DNA of 64,000 bases, taken from Strigamia acuminata. Lineage: Eukaryota; Arthropoda; Chilopoda; Geophilomorpha; Linotaeniidae. The stretch spans positions 5,853,605 to 5,917,604 of the forward strand of contig OX442321.1 of NCBI GenBank assembly GCA_949358305.1. Reading direction: 5' to 3'. The translations under genes and the position numbers were made by a program. The notes under the pieces are model-generated. The model did not search any database. It was not told the origin of the DNA and worked only from the letters and a program-made list of their open reading frames with translations. Below, piece by piece: positions 21,672 to 34,482 of the stretch. Position 1 is the stretch's first letter. Each line of letters opens with the position of its first letter.

Positions 21672-24600
21672 ATGCCACTCTCTGATCGACGTGAGGTGAA
21701 AGTCGAGCCAGTGGAAAAAAAAAGTGGGCCAAACGACAACGCAACAAAAATCGTGTGTGAGTTCGCCGAGTGCAGCGCTCGCCGTCTCCAACTCGACAAC
21801 ACCGAGGCCGAAAAACACGCCGAGCGAGCAGCCCACGCGTCGAGAATGGCCGAAAAGATCCGCGAGAACTCGCCCAGACTCGACACCAGAACCGCGGTGA
21901 ACAAAAAATCCTTAAAAAACAAAAAAAACCCCAAAAATAACCTGACGGTAAAATAAAGAAACAAATCGCGCTATAATAATTGAATTTTTTCTCTCTCTTC
22001 TATTTTACTCGGTGTGCGACAAACACAACATTGATAACCACAGGAGAAGGCAAATGCAGCAGCGACCATCAACGCAGTGACGACGACCACGCCTCAAACA
22101 GGATCCGCGTTGCCACCACCGGCGCCGCGAAAGAAGACGAGTTCATTCCAAATCACGAGCGTCACCGTGGTCGGATCCAGATTGAGCAACGACGGCGGCG
22201 ACGATAGTGCTGACGACCTGGACGAGAGTCACACGGAGGACATCAGCTCCGAGGTGTTGGACATATCCAAGATGACGGACGCCGACAACGACTACTCGTC
22301 CGAGGACGCGTTCAGCAGCACCATGGAGCCCGGCACGACTAGCGTCCAGTCGTTGCAGTTGCCTGTCCCCAACAACGGGCAGGGCGACGCGTCGCAGATG
22401 CCCATCAGCTCGACGAGCAGCGTGAGCACGGACGACGGTCACCACGACAGAGCCATCCCGTGGCACACGCGCTTCAGGGTCGTCAAAATCGAGAGCACCG
22501 AGCCGTTCAAGCGCGGTCGCTGGATCTGTATGGATTTCCTCGACCCGCCTCCCTCGCTCACGGACACGCAGGACCGCGAGGGCGGCTCGGGCAACTCGAG
22601 CGCCGCCAGTTCTGTGCACTTCGGCGACTCGTACATCGAGATACCCATCGGACAGGAACTGTTCTACCAACAGACCGACAGTCAGCAACACGCTGTGCCT
22701 GTGCACTTGCTGCAGCAACAGCAGCAACAACAACAACACCAAATGGACGTGCAGCAACAACAACAACATATGATCGCGCCACAGTGTATGCCTCAAATTG
22801 TTCCCATGCAAACTCAGCCCGATTTCCAGACTCAGAATCAAGTGATGGGCAACATGAGCCTACAGCAACAAGTGAATATCGTGCCCGCGCATCACGGGGG
22901 CAGCTTACCACTTCCGTTATCCACGCAATCTGTCCCGCAACAACAACAACAACAGCAGCAACAACTCAAGGAATTTTATTCTATGCCGCAAACGGGTAGT
23001 ACGATGCCGATCGCGGCCAACCAAAACGACTTCCAGCAACAACAGCATCAGATTCACCAACAACAACAACAACAACAGCAACAGCAACAGCAGCAACAAC
23101 AACAACAGCAACAGGAGTACGGGGGGATGATGAACGAATACGCGTCCAACATGAGCCAGCAGCAGCAACAGCAGCAGCAACAGCAGCAGCACCAGCAAAT
23201 GGTTATCCAACAACAGACTACTGAATTTATGCCTAATATTCAAACTCAAATGCAGACTTCTATACCCGTAGTTCAGCAATTAGTTCAAACGACACCAAAT
23301 GTGCAACAGACCGGCGCCAACGAGTACATGGCGTCGAGTCAGCAGCAACAGCCGGGCGATTACCACGTTCATGGCAACGTGGTGCACGCGATGGCGCCGC
23401 AGCAGAAAGGCATCGGGCAGGGCCAGGGCGGGCAGGCCGTGGCCACGAGTGCGCCCATGCATGGCGGCGAGTATGTTGTGAATTCCACTTCGAGTCAACC
23501 GCCGACGTCGTCGAACGTGGTCCCTGCTAGTCGCCCTTCCACTATTTCGCTCACGACTACGACTAAAGAGAGTGCGGCTCTTGCGACGGAACCGCTCACT
23601 TCTTCCAATACTGTCACCAGTACGCCTCCAGTTTTGGACAATTTGACCGCGGCGAATGAGACGGAGGAAAATGAAAAGTAAGTGACCGCCAATGAAATTG
23701 AGGAAATTATTTTATTTTTTGGGTTTTTTGGGTTTTTTTGGATTTTTTTGGGTTTTTTTGGTTTTTTTTGGGGTTTTTTTTTTGGATTTTTTTGTCTGAT
23801 GGGTTGGAATTTTGTGAGTAACGAGATGTGGGTGAGTCACGTTGAACTCTTAAGAAATGTGTGGAATTTGTTATCTTGGGTCGGTCTGGGTGTCTAAAAA
23901 TTAATGTGGGGAGATTGGTTTTTGGGTTTTTTGGTTTTTGGATGTGGTTTGGTGGTGTGGTCGAGTTGGGTGAATTTTTTTGTGATTTATTGTAAATTTT
24001 TATTTAATTTTTATTTTTTTTTTATTTTTTGGTGGCGGCCATTTTTATTTACTTTGAACGGAGTTGTCTGCTCCGTGAACATGTGACTCGACGTTTAGAA
24101 TAAATAGATAGGTTAATTTTAGGTTGGCTATTTGAAATATAGAGACTTGCAAAGGGGAAATGGTTTTTAAGAGGCGGAAGACGAATTTCTAATGAGTAAT
24201 GAGGAGAAAATTTTATTTTTATTTTTTTATTGAGTAATTTATTTTTTTTAATTTGTGTTTTAAATTAATTATTTATTTATTTTTTTATTTGGTGTTTAAA
24301 TTTAACGTGGGAAGGAAATTGATTTTGGTTTTTATTGTTTTTTTGAGTGTGTTTTGTGTTGGGAATTGAAATTGCTACTTGATTTCAATGACACAGTTGG
24401 AAGGAGATTCCTCTCTTTTGTTTTGTCGTTCATATTGGGTGAAATTCCTCAGTCTGGTGTCGAATTTTGAAATGTGTCAATTTCGCATTTTTTTTTTTTT
24501 TTTTTATAAAAAAAGAATTATTTTATTTTGGAAAAAACCAAATATATATATAATTACGAGATAAAATTTCCAAATGGTATTTTATTTTATATTTTACTAT

Positions 24601-27542
24601 TTTCTTTAAAATAATTTTTAACTTTGTATATTTAGTTTGGTTTTTAGTCACTAGACGGCGCCACTCGTCAGTAGCACAATTTTGTTGATTTTCCGGGTTG
24701 TTTATTGTTTTTTTTTTTTAAGAGGTTTGTTACGTTGGTTTGTTTTTTATTTTTAAATTCATTCGGATGTTTCCCGACTCCTTTTGCCAAAACACTGCAA
24801 CTAAAAAAGACGAGTATTGGCTGCCAACACCCGTAGTTGCGGCAAAAAATACCGCAGATTAAAAATACCCCATCACCAAACAAACATTACGTGCATTCAT
24901 AGACTAAACAGCATTTTAAACGACATTTAAACTGCTTTTCTCGATCTAACTTTAAAAATGGCGGCCGATGTAGCCTAATTTAATTCGCAGTGGGCATGCG
25001 CACGACATATAAACAGCAAAATATTTAATTAAACAAGATTATGGATGCCTCTAGTGTGGCACCTGTATTTCAGTTTAAAATTAAACACAATAAAAGAAAA
25101 AATTGGGTCAAATTGACGTCAAATTTTGCGATAAAACGACAATCGGTGTCGAATTTTATTTCGAAATTTGTCCCGAATTGACCCATCACGAATGACGTCC
25201 ATCTTATTCGATGGAAGCAATATTTAATTGGAATTTAAATTGAAAATTGAAAGATTTAAAATGTAAAATTCGCCGTCCTCGTCCCTCTAACGCACATCCA
25301 AAATGGCCGAACGTGAAGACGTCATTGCATCTAAACAATGTGTTAAGTTAAGCCTAAATCTCGCAGCTGGGCGATATTTGTGGAGATGTCGCCATCCAAA
25401 TGCGTGTTGTTGCTTCATGCGAAGGATAAATCAGTCAGTTTTATTAGGAATAAAATGAACGAGTTTGGATGCCGAGGGATTTTTCTATTTCTGGTTGCGA
25501 GAAATGAAAGGGAAACACAGAAAACGCTATCAAACCCATCTGTTTTGAAGTAAACTAAACAAACCGGTAATAAAGTGTCTTATTTAGCACGGTTTACGCA
25601 ACACCGAATTCCGAAAATAAGTTTTATCAAATTGTTTGTATAAATTTTGCTCGCCATAATTCATAACAACTCTCAAATCTGACACGATAAAGTCCCCGGA
25701 TGATGTTTAGTTGGCAGTCTTCCCACCGGATGGCGCTGGGTTGAAATGTCGTCCGTTTTCTCTCATTTTTAGCTCAAATCTGGCGATTTTTTTACGGATT
25801 TTTTGTGCGTTTTACTCGTTATTTTTAGGTCTGAATGGGTTTAATTGGTGTAATGAATCTGTGTTGACTTTTGAGTGATGTGTGTTCATCAGTCATTGTC
25901 GCTGTGGTTGCGTAACTGAGGAATTGGGGGTGGAATTTTATTTTTAAACACGTTGCACTTTCTGAAATCTTAGAACGAGCTCTGCTCTGTTTCAGTCGAC
26001 TGATCTTTCTCAGTGAAGGGATATTCTTGAGAGAATATTTTCAGAATCTTCCGACGAAAAGAAAGTCGACATCGTTTCGCATTTTTTCGTTTTTTCTTTT
26101 CTTCTTTCGTCAGATTCCGCGAAATGAAGCACAAAATTAGTCGTGCAAGGGATGCACGTAGTCCCATTGTTCGACGCGTAATTGTCTCAATTGAATGGAT
26201 TTAATATATTGAAATAGAAAAAAAAATTAATTATCTGTATCAGCAGTATAAAGCAGACAGATTGGCAACAAACCTAGATTTTTTTTATTTGGCAGCAATA
26301 AATTGTTTTTGGTGGGTTAAAGTTGGGTGTTTTAGAGTACACAGATGAGGTTTTGAGTACAAGATGAAATTTTTGTTTGAAAATTGAATTTATAAAATAA
26401 AAAAAAAAATTGGAATCTAAAAATGTTATTTTTTCGGGCTAAAATGCAATTTTGAAGTCTAAAACTAAATGTTTTGAGGCCAAAATTCAATTTTTGAATC
26501 TAAAAGTAATTTTTCTGAATTTAAAATGCAATTTTTAAGGCTAAGATGCAATTTTGTAGTTTAAAATTCAATTTTGTAGTCTAAAATTTAATTTTGTAGT
26601 TTAAAATTTAATTTTGCAGTCTAAAATTCAATTTTGCTGTCTAAAATTTAATTTTTGAACATAAAATACATTTTTCCGAGTCGAAAATTTAATTTTGGAG
26701 CGTGAAATACATTTTTCTGAGGCTAAAATTCAATTTTAAACCCTAAAATACAATTTTAAACCCTAAAATACAATTTTAAACCCTAAAATACAATTTTAAA
26801 CCCTAAAATACAATTTTAAACCCTAAAATACAATTTTAAACCCTAAAATACAATTTTAAACCCTAAAATACAATTTTAAACCCTAAAATACAATTTTAAA
26901 CCCTAAAATACAATTTTAAACCCTAAAATACAATTTTAAACCCTAAAATACAATTCTAAACCCTAAAATACAATTTTAAACCCTAAAATACAATTTTAAG
27001 CCCTAAAATACAATTTTAAACCCTAAAATACAATTTTAAACCCTAAAACACAATTTTAAATCTTAAAATACAATTTTTCAGCCTAAAATTTAATTTTGGA
27101 GCCTAAATGGCCATTTACTTGGTCTAGAATGCAATTTTGGAGCCTAAATTGCCATTTTCTTGGTCTAGAATACAATTTTGTTATGCTAAAATTCAACTTT
27201 GGAGATGATAAAAATTCCATTTTCCAATTCGGTCACGCACACCTCTTCCTGGTCCTATAAATTCGCATTTTCGATGCCCCACACACAAAAGAATCCTTTT
27301 TTTTCTAAAACTCGAATTTATTTGATTTTCTCCTCTTCTTTTATTATTAACAACAGTACGGCATTCTTTTATCAGGAACCAAGAATGATACTTGTCACTT
27401 TTATTTCCTGATAAGATAAAATTTCTCAAACAAATTAATTTTTTGTTTCACATTTTTTGATAGGGTTAAGTCGAACGCGTAAAAAATTTATTTCGGATCC
27501 GCCTCTTTGCTGGGTGTGGCGCTGTTTTAACGTGACCAAACC

Positions 27543-27583
<41 letters not shown>

Positions 27584-30500
27584 AATTTTTTTTTGTTTAA
27601 TGTAATGTAATGAATGACACATAAAAAGTAGAGTGAAAACAAAAAAAGGGAAAAGGTGATTCGAAATCAGTTTCCACGTAGATTTGTGTGTGGCAACATG
27701 ATGACTAGATCTTCGTCTAATGGAGTGAGAGGGTTGAATGTAATTTTAGATATAACTGGTGCAACAACAACGGAGAATTCTCTAATGCCGGTTTATTGTT
27801 TCATTCGCAATTTTATTGGGTAAGTTTTTCGTTTCCGATATAATATTTTGGTTTTTCTGTATTTATTCGCTCGATATGTGCGTGTTTTTTTTTTTTGTTT
27901 GTTTTTTTTATTAATATACTCGACGACCGGATACGATGGAATTTTTTTCTTGTTTTGGTAGAAAAAAAGGAAGTAGTTGTTAGGGAAAATTGGGTTATGT
28001 TATGCGTAAATGTGAGTAAATTTTTGGGTGGAATAAATTTCAGAGCTCCGGTTTAGGTTGTAAATGAACTTTTGGGGAAAGAATTAAATTGTTTGTTGTA
28101 AAATTGGATTTTTGAGGTAGGAAATTGGATTTTTGGGGTAGAAAATTGAATTTTTGGGGTAGAAAATTGGATTTCTGAGGTAGAAAATTGGATTTTTGAG
28201 GTAGAAAATTGTATTTTTGAGGTAGAAAATTGTATTTTTGAGGTAGAAAATTGTATTTTTGAGGAAGAAAATTGAATTTTTGAGGTAGAAAATTGAATTT
28301 TTGAGGTAGAAAATTGAATTTTTGAGGTAGAAAATTGAATTTTTGAGGTAGAAAATTGGATTTTTGATGTAGAAAATTGAATTTTTGATGTAGAAAATTG
28401 AATTTTTGATGTAGAAAATTGAATTTTTGATGTAGAAAATTGAATTTTTGATGTAGAAAATTGAATTTTTGAGATAAAAAATTGGATTTTTGAAGTACGT
28501 AGAAAAATGAATTTTAGAAGTAGAAAATTGGATTTTTGAGGTAGAAAATTAAAAATTGAATTTTTGAGGTAGAAAATTAAAAATTGAATTTTTGAGGTAG
28601 AAAATTAAAAATTGAATTTTTGAGGTAGAAAATTGAATTTTAGAAGTAGAAAATTGGATTTTTGAGGTAGAAAATTAAAAATTGAATTTTTGAGGTAGAA
28701 AATTGAATTTTAGAGGTAGAAAATTGGATTTTTGAGGTAGAAAATTGAATTTTTGTTTGAAAATTGAACTTTCGAGGTAGAAAATTGAATTATTGAAGTA
28801 GAATTTTGAATTTTTGAGGTAGAAAATTAGATAATTGAAGTAAAAAATTAAATTTCCAAAAAAGTATATTTTCCACAATATCCATCGATTTGATTGAAAA
28901 TTGTACAAAATTAGACCAGAAACTTCGTTTTGGTTCGAATATCTCATCAATTAACTTCTTCCCTACAAACTGATACCCAAAAAGTTGCAAAAACTCGACA
29001 CAAAAATCATAAATTTAATGTTTCACTTCATAAATATTAATTTCTCGCACCAAAGTGAACGCAATTCTAATTTCTTCAATGCAAATTGCCTTCGCATCGC
29101 ATTACCCCTTTAATACACCTTTATTTGGGATTTTGGATGTTGCGGATGCTGAAAAGAAATTCTGACCTTGAAACACATCACGTGACGTAAAGGAAAAGGA
29201 GGGAATTGCCTTGGTTTAGGGGTCAAGGGCTGGTTTTTCAAGCAGATGAATCTGACTTCCCAAGGTGAAATGCAATACTTTTTTTCTCAATTGAATAAAC
29301 CGTAAACATTTAATTGGCCGTGTCCACAACCTTTCTATTTCCAGCTTACTTTTAGCCCTAAAAATATAAAAAAAAATAACTGTAAAGAAAATTCGTTTTC
29401 AGTTTGTAAAATTAGTGAAATTTCGCAACTTGTTTACCAAGTGGGCTCTTTAACCCTTTTTCTTGACGTCATTCAGTCTGAAATGGAAAGAGATTAAAAA
29501 AAATAAATAAAAATGAAAATAAAAAGTGACCAGACAACTCGGAACTCGGCACAGAAAGGAACTTGTTGTAGCCAAAGGGTTATCAATATGACAGGTGGTT
29601 ATTAACGAGGAAATATTTTAAACAGGTGTGTGGGAAGTGAATGAGAGTCCGAAAGAAATATTTTTTATTTTTGTTAATTTTTTTTTTAATTTTTTTAATT
29701 TTTTTTAAATTTTTTTTTATTTTTTGGTGTTGGTCTCTTTCTAATTTTGTCAGGTTTGCTGAGTCACGACAAACCAATGAGGATTCACAATTGTCGCTTT
29801 AAAACGAGGTCACTGGGACACAGAAATTTCGACCTACATTTTGTTGTTTTTCCATGGTTAAAATAAGATAAGCGAAAAAATTCCATGATTGCTCGAAGAA
29901 AAACAACAAAATTGATCATTTTTCCAATTTTTAGTCGTCACGTGACTGGTTTTTGAACCCGAAATCGAGTGCCCAACTACGGCGCACCGAAAAACGAAAA
30001 AATAATTCCATTTGTTTCATTTATTTATTTAAATTTGACAAATTTTGTCGTTTTGGCACTCGAAAATACAAAAATCTCCGTTCACGTGACCATTCCGAAC
30101 CCTAAATCAGATTATACGACTACGGCGCACCGAAAAACGAAAAAATAATTCCATTTGTTTCATTTATTTATTTAAATTTTGACAAATTTTGTCGTTTTGT
30201 CACTCGAAAATACAAAAATCTCCGTTCACGTGACGTTTCCGAACCCTAAATCAGATTACACGACAACGGCGCACCGAAAAACGAAAAAAAAAATCCATTC
30301 TCTTATTTATTTTTAAATAAAAACGATAAAATTCGAGGTATTTTGTCGTTTTTGGCACGGGAAAATCCAAAAATCTCCATTCACGTGAGCGCTCCGAACC
30401 CAAAATCAGATTATACGATTACAGCGCACCGAACAATGGCGTCACAAGACTTAAATAAATCGCTCTGATTAAACAGATTCCGATAGGCTTCCATTTTAAT

Positions 30501-33500
30501 TTTTACATTTCTACACAAAAATCGAGAAAAACTCCATTTCTTTAATAATTATTTCTTACGCAACGAACAAATAAATCATAAAAAAAAATAATAACTGGCC
30601 TATTCTATTTAAAACCATTTATTAACCCTGTTTGCCACTTCTGAGCGAAATATATTAACCCTAATGGCCGCAATGATATTCAGTAATTATTCCTACGAGT
30701 TAACAGCTGCAACAACCGCGCAGTGTAAACATGTCTAACCCCTGCGAGGCTTCCTAATGCTCCGATAAGGAGTGGAAGAACACGAGGAAGGATTTGTCCA
30801 AAAAACGTCTTATTTATTTATTTGTTTATTTTATTTCCTTATCTCGAACTTGCTGCATTTTTTCCATCACTTTGGACTTTGACGCGGCCTCGCTCTTTTT
30901 TTAATAATTTTTATTTTTTTTTATATTTTTTTTTTATTTTTAACTCGTTTTGTTTTTGTTTTGGTTCGTGCAACAAAAGAATTTTTCCATCTTGGATTTA
31001 TTTGATTGCGATTTTTTTTTTTTTTTTTTTTTTTTTTGGGTTGGGGATAATTTTGCGAGTTAGTTCGTCAGTTGGGGTCAATGGGTGGAGATTAGGAGAC
31101 GCGCATGCGTGGAATATCGATTGGAAAAATGTGGGTTTGTTTGTTGGGTTGTATTTTACGCGTTGTTTTGGTTGACTCGAAGCCAAACCTTCAGCTGGGT
31201 GTCGCATGGATGATGTTTATTCGAGTGGAAAGTTACTACGAGGTTACTAAGAGCGCCACACCTGATCAAATATTTAATAGATAATTGTTTTGGGGTGTTT
31301 GACTTGATAGGAGGATATTAGATAATTGGTTTTGGTTGAGGGGTCTTTCGAGCCAATAAATTATCATCGATGGTTTTGGTAAACAGATCGTGTTACGGAT
31401 TGTGTGAATAGTTTTGCAATTTGATCGGAAATATTCGATAAAAATTGGAATTTTGCATGGTTTGTGAAAAAAATTGATTAATTTTTGCACTTTTTTCGCG
31501 AAAAATGGACAAATTTTGCACTTTTTACGCAAAAAATTGACAAATTTTGCACTTTTTTCGCAAAATTTTCACTTTTTTTGCAATTTTTTTTATTTTTTTC
31601 GCAAAATTTATCCAATTTTCGCAAAAATTTGCACTTTTTTCGCACAAATTTGCACTTTTTCGCACAAATTTGCACTTTTTCGCACAAATTTGCACTTTTT
31701 TCGCAAATTTTTTCCAATTTTTACTTTTTTCGCAAATTTTTTCCAATTTTTCACTTTTTTCGCAAATATTTTTACTTTTTTCACTTTTTTTCGCAAAAAA
31801 TTGTCCAATTTTTCACTTTTTAGGCAAAAATGGCCGATTTACCTTGACACAAAATGGGAATTTTATCTAATCCAGTAAAAAAGAGAAAATTTTTGTGACT
31901 TTTTGTTTGTTTGTTTACGTTTTTTAAGTAAATTCGTTTGGTGATTAATGCAAAACCACGTTGTTTGCCCCTTATGTAACTGCAGTTATCAGGTTATTAA
32001 CACGTGGCGTTGTCGGAATGGAATTTTATTTTTTAAGTGGCATTAAATTAGTTTCTTCTTTTTTTCTTCTTCCTTTTATAACATGATAAAACACCATTTA
32101 ATCACGATCAATTTACATCTCAAATTCGATTGCAACCGACGAGTTACAAAATCCAACCCATTAAAATCACTTTTTAAAAAATCGATAATTTCCAACTAAC
32201 CAATCGAACACTTAATTATTCCGCTGTTCCATTTTCAACCATTTCGTGCCGTCCTATGCAAAAAAAATGCAATTTTCTCACATTTTGCATCATTTCGTGC
32301 ATAAAACAAACCCGTTTTACACGTTTTATGTCAAAACAAATGCATTTTACTTTCAATGTGATGCAAATAACCGCAAAAATTGCCATTTTCGCAATTAAAA
32401 TGCAATAAAATGCATGTTTTCGTGCAAAGTTGGTCAAAAAACTCAATTTGATAGAAATCTTGGCAAAAAAAAACCCGAAAAAATTATTTTTGTGTGTTTT
32501 ACGGGCGAATTAATGCGTTTTTTTCCGCTCAATTTTGCGCGCAGAAAAAAAAAGTCGATTTCTACAAATAACTCTCGAAAATAAAAGGTCCCATCGATAT
32601 AATACGGGTCAGCCGTTTCTCTCTTTGCTGAGGAAACACGACCTTGGCTCGTGTGCCAAGTTTTGCCCGGCTGGTTGAACCAGTGGGGTTTGTGCTTTTT
32701 ATCGCCGACCAACCAGTGATTAGCGCGAGACACTTCGCCTACAAAAAGCACCGGCAGAGCAGCGACGCAAGTCAAAACTCTCAACAAACCCGAGCAGTGC
32801 GCATCCACAGTTAACACTGTTAACACTCGCTCGCTTCCACGACGCCACGCTGTCTTGAATGGAAATATACACTTAGACGTCACTCAATATTTTTTTTTAT
32901 TTAGAAAAAAAAATTTTTATTTTAAAAATTTTTTTTTTGGAAAAATATTTGGAAATTGTAAAATTATCTCAACCATGACTGAGGTGCAAGTTGCAACCTA
33001 CAGCAACGTGATGTTGAATAAGAAGGAACAAATGGCCATCATTTCGCCGCAGTTCCCCAACGATGCGGAGTTTATTTGGTGGCTCTTGTAAGTACAGGTT
33101 TCGATTTCGATATTTTTTTTTCTGTTGGGGGTTTGTTTAGTTTCGTATTTCTTAGCAACGGAAAATAATAAGTAATTTCGCGCTTCGTGTATGGATCGCG
33201 AGTGGTAAGTCGGATGTTTGGGTGTCCCTTTTGATAATTTCCAATTTGTTTAATTTTTTTTTTTTGAGAAAATGATTTTTCTGAAATAATCGTTTCCGGT
33301 ATGAAATAATTATACAGTTATACGCGCGACGGGGAAAAAATTGTGGGAATTTTTCGCTCCCCGCTTTTCCTTTTCCTATATAATAATAATAACATTTTTT
33401 TAATCGCTCGGCTGTTCATTTATCATTCTATCTCGCATTCCGCAGATTAAAACCCTCGGAATATGAAAAAAAAATATTTTTTTGCAAAAATTTAATCAAT

Positions 33501-34482
33501 TTGCCATTTAATTCGACGAAAAAGGGGTGTGGAATGCGAAAACACACACAGAAGGGTCCAATAACCACGTGGGGTGACCAACCGCACGAAAATACAGCGT
33601 TGGGAGTGGATAAATTGGAAAATTTGCATATTTGCCGCGTAAAATCGGCGTATTTTGCGCGAAAAGTTGTGCTAAAAAATGGGTTTTGCACGTCGGGCTG
33701 GCGATACGACGATGCCAGATGTGTGCGAACCGGTTGGAACCGGCTGACGAGCATCGAGCAGGAGCAGAGAACGCTTGCCTAGGCAGACGCAGAGGCAGCG
33801 AGCGGCTGGGTCGAGCTCTCCCCACCCCCCATTTGTGCGGCTGCCTTTGTTGCTCTCTCGCGATGGCCACGAAACGCGCAGCTTGTCAAACGCACGATCA
33901 GCACGAGGAGTCGCGGGTCTAATCACAGGTGAATTTGGCTAGTGGACCCGCTCGGGCGGGGGCTCCGAATGGGCTCGAAACAAGGACGCGGGTGTGTGTG
34001 GGTTGGCATTGCGTCAGTGACGCAGTGAGGCCGCCATTTGTTGTGTGTTGGGTGATGCGAGCGACTCGAGTCGAGTTTGGAACGTTTCGGGCGTCGAAAC
34101 GCCGATTAAAATTGATTAAATGACGGATATTAATGTTTGTTTTTCTTTTTTCTATTTCCATAGCACTTCTGGGTCGAGCACGGTCGCCATTGACAACAAA
34201 ATCGAGCAAGCAATGGTGAGTTTGGTGTGGATTTTGATTGGAAAAATGATTTTTATTTTTTGTTGTTTTTTATTTTTTGTTTAGGATTTGGTTAAGTCTC
34301 ATTTGATGTTCGCTGTGCGGGAGGAAGTGGACGTTTTAAAAGAGAAGATCACGGAATTGATGGATCGAATTAATCAATTGGAATACGAAAACAGCATTTT
34401 GAGAGCTGCGGCGTCTCAAGAGACATTGGCTAAACTGGCTCAACCGCCGCCTAATCCTCAACCTCCTAATCCGTCGTCTTAG
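21672..34482 (+). CDS. bun: Protein bunched, long isoform (TSC22 domain family)
   Basis: Exons 21672-21896, 22044-23677, 34164-34215 and 34285-34482 encode 702 residues. Landmarks: [17 protein letters not shown] at about 105-121, [19 protein letters not shown] at about 132-150, and [18 protein letters not shown] at about 218-235, the two conserved blocks of long TSC22D/BunA proteins. Several polyQ tracts follow, mixed CAG and CAA. The TSC box ([11 protein letters not shown], about 627) and leucine zipper ([20 protein letters not shown]) complete the protein. In Drosophila BunA binds Madm and promotes growth. The start in exon 1 is less certain than the rest: exon 1 has no motif, but its donor phase fits exactly. 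The intron before the TSC box is 10.5 kb and holds candidate alternative first exons. Confidence 0.9.
24899..25013 (-). repeat. Dispersed repeat, inverted copy in bunched intron
   Basis: Reverse complement of the 13843-13985 segment: AGACTAAACAGCATTTTAAA, then AAAATGGCGGCCGATGTAG, in reverse order relative to block 1. This shows that the repeat is mobile rather than part of the tandem block only. Confidence 0.7.
26380..27190. repeat. 20-bp minisatellite in bunched intron
   Basis: From 26738 to about 27060 about 16 units of CCCTAAAATACAATTTTAAA repeat with an exact 20-bp period and only three or four base changes. Flanking parts (26380-26737, 27061-27190) are diverged versions (CTAAAATTCAATTTTG). 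Confidence 0.95.
27541..27577. repeat. Poly-T tract
   Basis: A run of more than 30 T (about 27546-27577) in the bunched intron, 120 bp before a candidate alternative first exon. Confidence 0.8.
27698..27819 (+). CDS. bun: bunched candidate alternative first exon (short isoform 1)
   Basis: [20 protein letters not shown] starts a 122-nt open segment ending GG|gtaagt, a consensus donor in phase 2. That is exactly the phase needed to join the shared TSC exon at 34164 (giving [13 protein letters not shown]). Length with the shared exons would be 123 residues, typical of short TSC22 proteins. The ATG pair is preceded by GGCAAC. No homologous N-terminus recalled, so this is an inference from splice phase, size and gene architecture. 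Confidence 0.5.
28080..28860. repeat. 21-bp minisatellite in bunched intron
   Basis: Units GAGGTAGAAAATTGAATTTTT with GATG and GGAT variants, more than 30 copies, some separated by an extra AAAATTAAAAATTGAA. Confidence 0.93.
29937..30430. repeat. ~145-bp tandem repeat carrying CACGTG E-boxes
   Basis: Three to four copies of a 143-155 bp unit. Each has GGCGCACCGAAAAACGAAAA, a TTTGTCGTTTTGGCAC stretch and a CTCCGTTCACGTGAC end. CACGTG falls at 29939, 30083, 30228 and 30382; the first sits in a perfect GTCACGTGAC palindrome. It lies in the bunched intron, 2.6 kb upstream of a candidate short-isoform start. Confidence 0.85.
31460..31830. repeat. TTTGCACTTTTTTCGC array in bunched intron
   Basis: Repeats of CGCAAAAATTTGCACTTTTTT of about 19-21 bp. 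Overlapping open frames on both strands (Phe-rich, or Lys/Cys-rich) are translations of the repeat. Confidence 0.9.
32975..34482 (+). CDS. bun: bunched candidate short isoform 2 (TSC22 domain)
   Basis: An ATG in good context (AACCATGACT) opens 113 nt (32975-33087; [20 protein letters not shown] and onwards), ending CTCTT|gtaagt in phase 2. This joins in frame to 34164-34215 and 34285-34482 to give 120 residues, the usual size of short TSC22 proteins. The region 32560-32880 upstream is GC-richer and contains no ORF, consistent with a promoter. The shared part has the TSC box and zipper and a proline-rich tail ([14 protein letters not shown]). In flies the short Bun isoforms antagonise the long one by dimerisation. 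Confidence 0.65.
33600..34060 (+). promoter_or_regulatory. bun: GC-rich island in the last long bunched intron
   Basis: A CpG-containing island (CGATACGACGATGCC, CGAGCAGGAGCAGAG, GCGTCAGTGACGCAG) ending near a donor-like CACAG|gtgaat at 33926-33936. It may be a further untranslated first exon or promoter of a short isoform. Open frames here carry no recognisable protein. Confidence 0.35.

Noticed and set aside
22143-22841. 232-residue minus-strand open frame
   Set aside because: Antisense of the GC-rich bunched long exon with its CAG/CAA tracts (Leu runs).
26738-27060. CRISPR-like regular array
   Set aside because: Units are contiguous 20-bp repeats without unique spacers, in a eukaryotic intron.
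31474-31878. Phe/Cys-rich and Lys-rich frames on both strands
   Set aside because: Translation of the TTTGCACTTTTTTCGC array in the bunched intron.
33501-33926. Overlapping frames on both strands in the GC-rich bunched island
   Set aside because: GC content alone keeps the frames open; no recognisable protein and no donor in a phase matching the 34164 acceptor.
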